A stretch of DNA of 5,681 bases from an uncultured Actinomyces sp. (GTDB taxonomy: Bacteria > Actinomycetota > Actinomycetes > Actinomycetales > Actinomycetaceae), in contig USHU01000083.1 of NCBI GenBank assembly GCA_900554605.1, positions 1 to 5,681 on the forward strand. The letters run 5' to 3'. A program made the translations under genes and the position numbers. The stretch's first letter is position 1, and each line of letters begins with the position of its first letter. Under the pieces are notes generated by a model. The model made no database searches. It was not told where the DNA came from and saw only the letters and a list, made by a program, of their open reading frames with translations. Below are positions 1-5,681 of the stretch, one piece after another.

Positions 1-3000
1 ACCGCTATCGACAAGGCAATGTGGACCTTCCAGCCCTGTGCTTCAAGCATTGCGGGCCACAGGCGATCGCGTACACGCAGCGAGGGCTGCGCGACGTATT
101 CGTCATCATCGGTGAGCACTGCAAGGAGCAGACGCCCCGGCACCTCGGGATGCCCGATCGCCAGCGGAATCCGCAATCCACCTGGAATCCCAATGTTTGC
201 CACGACTTCGAGGCCTAGGCCGTAGAGTCGATCCGCAAGATCAATGAGCAGCCGATCGGGTTCGATATCCAAGGTAGGCCACGAATCAATACCAACCCCG
301 GATTGGCCTCGGGCAATCTCAAGGAGGTCGACGAGCATCAGCGCACCACGCTGGGACAGACGGGAAGTATCGATTTCTTCGGGGCGAATCGAGGACACAA
401 CAGTGAGGTCTCCGCGCACCGAACGCAAGACATCGGCCATCGCGCCCGCACCCGCGGGGGAAGAAAAGACACCGAAGTGGTGGATCACGCGACCGTGCGG
501 GGTCTTCGCAAAACCAACAGCGATAATGATGTGGTCGCGGCCCAGGCCTCGTGCGCCATCGGGGTCGACAACCACGAAAGGCTCCACGCGCGCGGGATCG
601 AAGAACGAGGCCAAACCGGGTTCTGCGCCAATCGTCCGCATGAGCTGGGTGCGGATCCTCTCAGCGTGCTGCGAATTTAGTGCGACCACTGCGAGGGAAC
701 GCTCGGGGGTCGAAGTCGCATGTTCGAGAACAGCTTCAACGACGGCGTCCACTTCCACCGCGGTCGATTCAACAGCCTCACTACCAGGGGTCGGCATACC
801 CGTTCCCTCGGTCCAAATCGCTGTTACGGGAGCACTGGCGGAAGTCCACGGAACCGGAACACCCGTGTGATCAACGCGGTAACGCGCAAGAAGGAGCGCC
901 ATCTGATCATTCAAACGAGTCGGGCGCACTTCCATGCGCAGGTGCGGAAGAACCTCGGAAAGAGCCGCAACCGAATCATCGACATGTTCTTGGGCAAGAT
1001 CAGCGAAAAGAACGACCTGAGAGGCACGAGAAATGATCGGAACAAGCTCCGCCAAAGGCAGCGCATCAACGTCATCCAAGATGACAACATCGACCTGATG
1101 GTCCTCTGGCAAGATCTGCGGGACAAGAGTCGGAACCGTCAAGACCGCAGGAATCAAGTCCCACGCCAAGGGGAACTGCGCGTACAACGAGGTCAGCGCA
1201 TGCTGGTCATTGACAGCCAATTCAAGCGCGCTCAAAGCCTGGGGATCATTCGCAACGGCTTGGGTTCGGCCTCGGCGAAGGCGTGAAATCACTTGCGGAA
1301 CCAAGGAGGCGACCTGCTGGCGATCCAGCTCGCGCCCTTCAGTCAAAGCCTGCTCAAGGACCGCAGGATCAAAACCACCCAGACGAGAATCCGTCGCAAG
1401 CATGAGGCCAAGGATGGACGCCCACCACGCAAGATCGAGTTCAGCGTCCAGCTGGTCGTCATCAACGTGACGGCCACGAAGATCGCGCGTCAAAGGCTCC
1501 AACCCCAACTCGGCCAGTTCTTTCAAGACCGCAACGCGACGCGGCAATTCATAGCCACCCTCAGGATCAGCGCTCAGGCGCTCGCAGAGCTTGGCCAAAT
1601 CAACGATTGGCATCATGTCCAGATCGCCATGAGCGGTAACAAACATGGGGTTCAGGTGCTCGAGATCATCCGCAACCTCGTGAGTGAGAGCAGCGGCCTG
1701 GGCCAAGTTCGATGGCAGCTTCGGCCAGCCGTCGCTATCGCAATGCTGACGCCACACATCGCGACGTTCCTGAACAGTCAAGAGCGCGCGGTGCAAGTCC
1801 TCAACATGGCTTCCCGGACGCAGCATGTCCTGAGCCTGCTTGACCAAGCGGACACGCTGTGAGCGGGGCATGGAAATACCGTGCTCTTGACGCCACTTCT
1901 TCGAGGCCGTCGCAATGACCATATCGGCTGCGGAACGCTCAAAGACCCGCGGTTGGAAAACGTCGAGAACTTCACGAACCCCCTCGAACATAGCGAGTTG
2001 GTCGTACCACTGGCGCATATTGACCGCCGAGGAAATCCCGGTCTCTCCGGCAACAGATGCAATCAGTACGCGAAGCTCGGGCAAAGTTTCCTTCGCAAGA
2101 CGATTCACGCGCTCAAGAACGTCGGGAACCTGTTCCTGGGAAGCGATGACGATCCCCTTCCACGGACCCACCTGGGCATTGCGCGAGAACACTCCCAAGG
2201 ACGAGGCCTCGTGGAGGAGCTCGCGGGCACGCGCTCCTTGGTCAGAAGCGATCTCAATGAGGATCTCTTCGCTCAAACGCACACGAGTACGCGGCGCCGG
2301 CTTGGTCGCCGTCAGGTCCGTGAGGACCTGGAGGGCATCGAATGCGCTGACCCCAAACTGCTTGAAGGGACGGTGCAAGTAGGTCGTGTAGGACGAAAGT
2401 GTCTGGCGAACGCTACGCAAACGAGCGCGCATCTTCGCAACCTCTGCACTGTCCTCAACCGAGGTCAGATCTTGCGAAGCATGAATGAGCTGAAGACCCA
2501 GCGTCGCATCAGAGGCGTTGGAACCATCGATACGAACTGCGGCCTCGTCCACGCCCAAATCACGAAGGCGACCGTGCACGGCCAAGGTGCGTGAGGGGGA
2601 ACCAGCAATGTGGACCACACTGCGGCCATTCGCGGCGCTATCGGCAATAATCGCCGCGATCAAAGAAGCGTCGTCTGCCCCCGAGGGCGCGTCAACGATG
2701 AAGGAATAACCACCCGCGACGGCCTCGACAACATCTTGTTGCTTCGGGGTTAGGTCACCCGCACCGCGTTCCTCATCGGGGTCGCGATCACTGGGGTTCG
2801 ATTCGGGAAGAGGCCCCGAAATGGCGCTGCGCGCAGCCGCATCCCCAGCCAGAGCGCGAATAATACGGTTCTTCATCAAGTGTGCGGGACGATCGAGTTC
2901 GCGAAGTAGAAGGGCAGCCGGGTGCTCAAAAATACCGATAGTCAGTTCTTCACGCACATCAAAGTTGTCCAGGACCGAGGCAGCTTGACGCGCGTGGTCC

Positions 3001-3506
3001 AAGACAACCGAGGCCGAGAAACCGTGGGTCTGGGTGGACAGGTGCGCGACCTCGTCCATGTCAATGTGGACATTCTTTTCCGCGAGTGCGTCTTCGAATG
3101 CGGCCGACAGTTCCATCCCGTGACGCAAGGTGATGACGACATCGTCGCCTTCAAGACTCAGGCGCAGGGGACGCAAGAAAACCGGTGCACTGGTGCGGGC
3201 CTCGTCTTCCCCCCACTGCGCGTGCCCGATCGCGATGTGGACGGGAGCAACTCCGTGGCGCATCGCCATTTCATGGGCGAAGGAAACCAAGGAACGCGCG
3301 CGTTCCAAGGCGCGCTTGTGCGCGGCGCTTTCTCGGATGAGGCTGGAGAGTTTCGTGGGCCGACCCGCGTAAAGTTGAGCCAAACCACCGGGATGCGCCT
3401 CAGATACGGTCAAGCGCGGAAAGGTGTTTCCGCCTTCTTCTGAGGTAATTTGACGCAATTGTGCACGCCATTCTTGGACAACATGGTCGCTGGGCGCACT
3501 CGGCAT
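1..3506 (-). CDS. SF1/UPF1-like helicase-fold protein with C-terminal REase-like domain, active-site motifs degenerate (3' end outside window)
   Basis: The minus-strand frame is open from the ATG at 3506 to the left edge: 1168 codons, no stop. Residues 1-260 resemble the N-terminal region of large actinobacterial helicases (WRAQL near 13, PGGLAQLYAG, then an IGHAQWG block). A RecA-like core starts near 258 (LTPKQQDVVEAV, then APSGADDAS at 273-281 where GPPGTGKSQ is expected). About 500 residues follow, including an ELDLAWW segment. Motif II is VVILDDVD (807-814), motif III FADLAQ (834-839), and the second RecA-like domain ends with GLGRDHIII and SSIRPEEID. The last ~110 residues match an REase_MTES_1575-type nuclease (GGLRIPLAIGHPE, VRDRLW, GWKVH). 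The Walker A lysine is Asp279, and the nuclease acids appear lost (Pro1114, Leu1131). Family helicases unwind nucleic acid using ATP; here catalysis is doubtful, so a structural or binding role is inferred. Only a short tail is probably missing. Fold assignment is fairly sure; function is unknown. A GTG at 3575 would add 23 residues. Confidence 0.85.
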   Translation of the reverse strand, partial: MPSAPSDHVVQEWRAQLRQITSEEGGNTFPRLTVSEAHPGGLAQLYAGRPTKLSSLIRESAAHKRALERARSLVSFAHEMAMRHGVAPVHIAIGHAQWGEDEARTSAPVFLRPLRLSLEGDDVVITLRHGMELSAAFEDALAEKNVHIDMDEVAHLSTQTHGFSASVVLDHARQAASVLDNFDVREELTIGIFEHPAALLLRELDRPAHLMKNRIIRALAGDAAARSAISGPLPESNPSDRDPDEERGAGDLTPKQQDVVEAVAGGYSFIVDAPSGADDASLIAAIIADSAANGRSVVHIAGSPSRTLAVHGRLRDLGVDEAAVRIDGSNASDATLGLQLIHASQDLTSVEDSAEVAKMRARLRSVRQTLSSYTTYLHRPFKQFGVSAFDALQVLTDLTATKPAPRTRVRLSEEILIEIASDQGARARELLHEASSLGVFSRNAQVGPWKGIVIASQEQVPDVLERVNRLAKETLPELRVLIASVAGETGISSAVNMRQWYDQLAMFEGVREVLDVFQPRVFERSAADMVIATASKKWRQEHGISMPRSQRVRLVKQAQDMLRPGSHVEDLHRALLTVQERRDVWRQHCDSDGWPKLPSNLAQAAALTHEVADDLEHLNPMFVTAHGDLDMMPIVDLAKLCERLSADPEGGYELPRRVAVLKELAELGLEPLTRDLRGRHVDDDQLDAELDLAWWASILGLMLATDSRLGGFDPAVLEQALTEGRELDRQQVASLVPQVISRLRRGRTQAVANDPQALSALELAVNDQHALTSLYAQFPLAWDLIPAVLTVPTLVPQILPEDHQVDVVILDDVDALPLAELVPIISRASQVVLFADLAQEHVDDSVAALSEVLPHLRMEVRPTRLNDQMALLLARYRVDHTGVPVPWTSASAPVTAIWTEGTGMPTPGSEAVESTAVEVDAVVEAVLEHATSTPERSLAVVALNSQHAERIRTQLMRTIGAEPGLASFFDPARVEPFVVVDPDGARGLGRDHIIIAVGFAKTPHGRVIHHFGVFSSPAGAGAMADVLRSVRGDLTVVSSIRPEEIDTSRLSQRGALMLVDLLEIARGQSGVGIDSWPTLDIEPDRLLIDLADRLYGLGLEVVANIGIPGGLRIPLAIGHPEVPGRLLLAVLTDDDEYVAQPSLRVRDRLWPAMLEAQGWKVHIALSIA

Positions 3507-3562
3507 TTCGGAAGAGGTCTGCGCCTGCTCCCGCGGGGAATCTTGCGTCGATCGAGAAAAGA

Positions 3563-3568
3563 AATTTA
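3563..3568 (-). promoter_or_regulatory. Candidate -10 box for the helicase-like gene
   Basis: Read on the minus strand this is TAAATT, which fits TANNNT, within the most A/T-rich stretch of the intergenic region. It would give a leader of roughly 45-50 bases before the ATG at 3506. No good -35 box lies at the right distance. If the GTG at 3575 were the true start, this site would lie inside the gene, so the two readings exclude each other. Confidence 0.25.
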
Positions 3569-3644
3569 CGGCCACAAAACCACCGTAATAGAAAAGGCTG
3601 AGCTCGCCGGGGACAAAGCGCCGTAAGGGAACATTTTCCCAGCA

Positions 3645-3665
3645 CTTGGGCCGCCCGGTCCCAAG
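3645..3665. repeat. Inverted repeat CTTGGG-N9-CCCAAG upstream of fhs, possible operator
   Basis: Perfect 6-base arms (3645-3650 and 3660-3665) flank a 9-base G/C-rich spacer. The centre lies about 36 bases before the fhs start codon, so the repeat would cover the -35 region if transcription begins at or near 3691. This position suits a repressor or activator site. The regulator is unknown, and a chance palindrome is possible because the region is rich in G and C. Confidence 0.35.
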
Positions 3666-3678
3666 AGAGTCGGTGCTT

Positions 3679-3684
3679 TAAGCT
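3679..3684 (+). promoter_or_regulatory. Probable -10 box of a leaderless fhs promoter
   Basis: TAAGCT fits the actinobacterial TANNNT -10 pattern and ends six bases before the A of the fhs ATG at 3691. A transcript starting at the usual distance from this box would begin at or next to the start codon. The absence of a purine-rich Shine-Dalgarno sequence in the 15 bases before the ATG agrees with a leaderless mRNA. The area at 3656-3661 does not resemble a consensus -35 element. Confidence 0.5.
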
Positions 3685-3690
3685 ATCCCC

Positions 3691-5379
3691 ATGAGCACTG
3701 TTGCAACTGATTTTGCGTCCAAATTAGCTCCACTGGTGGAGCTGGGCGAACGAGCTGGGATCCCCAGCGAGCACCTGCGTCCCTACGGTTTTGACCTTGC
3801 GAAGGTCGATCTCGAGGCACTCGATACTTCTGCTCCTCAGCGTGCCCACTATGTTGTCGTCACTGCTACCTCCCCGACTCCCTATGGCGAGGGGAAGACG
3901 ACGACTGCAATCGGCTTGGTTCAGGGTCTTGCACTGGAAGGGGCCTCGGCAACCCTGACTATTCGCCAGCCCTCAATGGGTCCGACTTTCGGTGTCAAGG
4001 GAGGAGCCGCAGGCAGTGGTAAGAGCCAGGTTCTTCCCTTCGAACGGATGAACCTGCACCTAACTGGAGATTTCCACGCAATCACCGCGGCACACAACCT
4101 GCTGTCTGCAATGATTGACAACCACCTCCACCAAGGAAACGAATTGCATCTCAAGGAGCGTTCAATCACGTGGCCTCGCGTCCTTGATGTCAATGATCGA
4201 TCTCTCCGCCACGTCGTAACCGGCTTGGGTGGTGCAATCGACGGTGTGACTCGCCAAGCTTCTTTCGATATCACTGCAGCCAGCGAAGTCATGGTCATCA
4301 TGTCCTTGGCGACCTCATATCGTGACCTGCGTGAGCGCCTTGGCCGCATCGTTATTGGCCAAAACGAGGCCGGCGAATACGTCACCGCAGAGGATCTCAA
4401 AGCCGCGGGCGCGATGGCGGCACTTCTGCGTGATGCGCTGAGCCCGAATCTTTTGCGCACCACCGAGGGAAGCCCCGTTTTGGTGCACACCGGTCCGTTT
4501 GGAAATATTGCGACGGGCTGTTCCTCGGTGATCGCAGACCTTCTTGCCGGCCAGCACAGCGACTTCGTTGTGACTGAAGCAGGATTTGGCGCAGATATGG
4601 GCGCCGAACGTTTCTTCAACATCAAGTGCCCACTCGGTGGCTTGCGTCCCGATTGTGCAGTGATCGTCACGACGGTTCGCGCGCTCAAGTCTCACTCGGG
4701 TCACTACAAGCTTGCCCCGGGGAAGGCTCTTCCCGAGGCAATGCTGCAAGAAAATGTTGAGGAAGTACGCGTGGGAAGCGCAAACCTTCTCAAGCACATC
4801 GAAATCGTTCGCGGTTTTGGGCTCAACCCCGTGGTTGCCATCAATGTCTTCCCCACCGATCACGAGGCCGAGTTGGCTGAGATCGAGGCGATCTGCGCCG
4901 AGGCCGGGGTGCGCGTGGCGCGTTCCTTGGGCGTTGTCGAAGGCGGGGAAGGCGCCCGTGCCTTGGCGCGCGAAGTCCAAGCAGCCTGTGAAGAATCCGA
5001 CCCCTCCGCAGTCCACCCCCTCTATGAGGATGAGGATTCCTTGAAGGAAAAGATCGCGAAGGTTGCTGCGATGTACGGCGCTGCGGGTGTTGATTACACG
5101 CCTGCGGCAGCCAAGCGCCTCAAGGAATATCAAGAGGCTGGCTATGGGAACTTGAAGGTCGTCGTTGCTAAGACTCCAATGTCGCTCAGCGCCGATCCTC
5201 AAGCAAAGGGTGCTCCTACCGGGTGGACGCTTCCAATCCGTGAAGTCCGTCTTGCAGCGGGTGCGGGTTACGTCTACGCGATCTCGGGAACCTTGTCGAC
5301 CATGCCGGGACTGTCTGCTCACCCCGCAGCAGAGCGCATCGAACTGACCGCTGACGGTGAAATCACCGGGGTGAAGTAA
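3691..5379 (+). CDS. fhs: Formate--tetrahydrofolate ligase (10-formyl-THF synthetase)
   Basis: This cytoplasmic enzyme joins formate to tetrahydrofolate with ATP, through a formyl-phosphate intermediate, giving 10-formyl-THF for purine synthesis and initiator-tRNA formylation. The 562 residues are full length for the family. Visible signatures are the ATP loop TPYGEGKTT (63-71, Lys69), RQPSMGPTFGVKGGAAG (92-108), NLHLTGDFHAITAAHNLL (121-138), LDVNDRSLRH, DITAASEVMVI, VHTGPFGNIATG (265-276), VTEAGFGADMGAERFF (294-309) and the C-terminal STMPGLSAHPAAERIEL. The ATG start is supported by the normal N-terminal spacing (LRPYGFDLAKVDL near 29-41). There is no Shine-Dalgarno sequence, and a leaderless mRNA is likely. 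One oddity is GSGKSQ at 108-113, where most relatives have GGGYxQ, so a lysine replaces the usual tyrosine. The gene stands alone: a divergent neighbour upstream, a terminator downstream, and no other folate gene in the window. Confidence 0.98.
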   Translation: MSTVATDFASKLAPLVELGERAGIPSEHLRPYGFDLAKVDLEALDTSAPQRAHYVVVTATSPTPYGEGKTTTAIGLVQGLALEGASATLTIRQPSMGPTFGVKGGAAGSGKSQVLPFERMNLHLTGDFHAITAAHNLLSAMIDNHLHQGNELHLKERSITWPRVLDVNDRSLRHVVTGLGGAIDGVTRQASFDITAASEVMVIMSLATSYRDLRERLGRIVIGQNEAGEYVTAEDLKAAGAMAALLRDALSPNLLRTTEGSPVLVHTGPFGNIATGCSSVIADLLAGQHSDFVVTEAGFGADMGAERFFNIKCPLGGLRPDCAVIVTTVRALKSHSGHYKLAPGKALPEAMLQENVEEVRVGSANLLKHIEIVRGFGLNPVVAINVFPTDHEAELAEIEAICAEAGVRVARSLGVVEGGEGARALAREVQAACEESDPSAVHPLYEDEDSLKEKIAKVAAMYGAAGVDYTPAAAKRLKEYQEAGYGNLKVVVAKTPMSLSADPQAKGAPTGWTLPIREVRLAAGAGYVYAISGTLSTMPGLSAHPAAERIELTADGEITGVK

Positions 5380-5396
5380 GCCTAAAACAGCTGATC

Positions 5397-5447
5397 AGAA
5401 GGCTCCCTGTCGATCACTGCTTCATGCAGGTCGACAGGGAGCCTTCT
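5397..5447. terminator. Strong hairpin, probably a bidirectional terminator between convergent genes
   Basis: A perfect 17-base-pair stem (5397-5413 with 5431-5447) encloses a 17-base loop, inside which CTGC-TTCAT-GCAG (5417-5429) can form a second small stem. It begins 17 bases after the fhs stop codon and lies 24 bases beyond the stop of the convergent minus-strand gene. The T-tract is weak on both sides (CTTGTTG on plus, CTGATCAG then TGTTTT on minus), as is common for actinobacterial terminators. Confidence 0.88.
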
Positions 5448-5470
5448 TGTTGATTGAGCTCGGGCGGATA

Positions 5471-5681
5471 CTAGATGATCAGAGGGCATCCCGAACAGTG
5501 AAGCATCACCTCGGGTGCCTTATTCCCGTGGCACGCACGCAAGCCCGAAGCACACAGCGACTGTGCACTGGTTGCATGGCCTCGGCGCTGCATGTCCTCA
5601 ATGACGACAGCGGCGAATGCCTTCGACACCTGCGCCTGCGCTGCTGCGGCTTCCAGGGTGCACCCCCGCGCCAGCGCCTCT
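5471..5681 (-). CDS. C-terminal part of an unrecognised protein with a Cys/His-rich end (5' end outside window)
   Basis: The minus-strand frame is open from the right edge (first full codon at 5680) to a TAG at 5473-5471, giving 69 residues of the C-terminus. The first half is alanine-rich and probably helical (LEAAAAQAQVSKAFAAVVIE), followed by DMQRRGHATSAQSL. The end holds four cysteines and two histidines in the arrangement C-x6-CH-x10-HC-x2-C (fragment residues 43-65), finishing CSGCPLII. This spacing could bind a metal such as zinc, but no named domain was recognised. Coding is supported by G/C-rich third positions, a frame that stays open to the edge, and a hairpin placed 24 bases after the stop. 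The gene converges on fhs and shares its terminator. A chance open frame in G/C-rich DNA cannot be fully excluded with only 70 codons. Confidence 0.68.
   Translation of the reverse strand, partial: EALARGCTLEAAAAQAQVSKAFAAVVIEDMQRRGHATSAQSLCASGLRACHGNKAPEVMLHCSGCPLII

Larger units (their letters stand above)
3507..3690. promoter_or_regulatory. Divergent intergenic/control region between helicase-like gene and fhs
   Basis: This 184-base gap separates two genes transcribed away from each other, so it must hold both promoters. It is more A/T-rich near 3555-3595 than the flanking coding DNA. It contains the probable fhs -10 box, a 21-base inverted repeat, a smaller inverted repeat GGGAA-CATT-TTCCC (3627-3640), and a minus-strand TAAATT (3568 down to 3563) that fits the TANNNT -10 pattern for the leftward gene. 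No convincing TTGACA-type -35 element was found for either direction. No tRNA or riboswitch-like architecture was recognised. Confidence 0.6.

Noticed and set aside
244..2594. A chain of plus-strand open frames (244-870, 720-1286, 1293-1862, 1881-2594) of 188-237 codons
   Set aside because: All lie opposite the single continuous minus-strand frame. Their translations are low-complexity (Arg/Ser/Thr-rich or His/Gln/Arg-rich) with no recognisable domains, as expected for antisense shadows in G/C-rich DNA.
1..3506. Helicase-nuclease gene as part of an anti-phage defence island
   Set aside because: Helicase-REase fusions occur in defence systems, but here the neighbour is a housekeeping gene, no mobile element or other defence gene is visible, and the active sites look dead. 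The idea is not supported by this window.
3627..3640. GGGAA-CATT-TTCCC inverted repeat as a separate operator
   Set aside because: Arms of five bases with a short loop are easily found by chance. It lies too far from either start to be called a site on its own.
3400..3645. An 81-codon minus-strand frame beginning in the intergenic region
   Set aside because: It overlaps the start of the helicase-like gene in another frame. Its product is an Arg/Cys-rich sequence without a motif, and no ribosome binding site precedes it.
3507..3690. THF riboswitch upstream of fhs
   Set aside because: No matching stem-loop architecture was seen, and the -10 box placed directly before the ATG leaves no room for a leader RNA.
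4012..4029. GSGKS in the fhs product as a second ATP-binding P-loop
   Set aside because: The family's ATP loop is TPYGEGKTT at 63-71. The GSGKS string sits in the GGAAGGGYxQ block, which is not a Walker A loop, and the resemblance is from two substitutions.
4315..5322. A 335-codon minus-strand open frame opposite fhs, with a second one at 3921-4688
   Set aside because: fhs is unambiguous in this interval. The antisense translations show no family resemblance and no start signal, so they are shadow frames.

Overview
The window looks like chromosomal DNA of a high-GC Gram-positive actinobacterium. The coding regions are G/C-rich at third codon positions, the formate-tetrahydrofolate ligase is of the actinobacterial type, and the start region of that gene has a TANNNT -10 box directly in front of an ATG with no Shine-Dalgarno sequence. 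Actinomycetaceae or a relative is a reasonable but unproven guess.

Layout: (1) Positions 1-3506 are one long minus-strand reading frame with no stop codon. It runs off the left edge, so it has no stop inside the window. It encodes at least 1168 residues of an SF1/UPF1-like helicase protein with a C-terminal restriction-endonuclease-like domain (REase_MTES_1575 type). The fold-level pattern is clear, but nearly every catalytic signature is altered: Walker A, the motif II acid pair, motif VI, and two expected nuclease acids. It looks like an intact, maintained pseudo-helicase/pseudo-nuclease. (2) Positions 3507-3690 are a divergent intergenic region with a probable leaderless promoter for fhs, a perfect 6-bp-arm inverted repeat over its -35 area, and a weak promoter candidate for the leftward gene. 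(3) Positions 3691-5379 hold fhs, complete, on the plus strand. (4) Positions 5397-5447 form a strong hairpin that probably terminates transcription from both sides. (5) Positions 5471-5681 hold the C-terminal 69 residues of an unrecognised minus-strand protein with a cysteine/histidine cluster at its end.

Fhs makes 10-formyl-THF from formate for purine synthesis and formyl-Met-tRNA. Nothing in the sequence ties the other two genes to one-carbon metabolism. The neighbours are divergent (helicase-like gene) and convergent (Cys-rich gene), so the three genes are three separate transcription units. No tRNA, rRNA, CRISPR array, insertion sequence or attachment site was seen. The most unusual item is the helicase-nuclease-like protein whose active sites are degenerate throughout while its frame is fully open.
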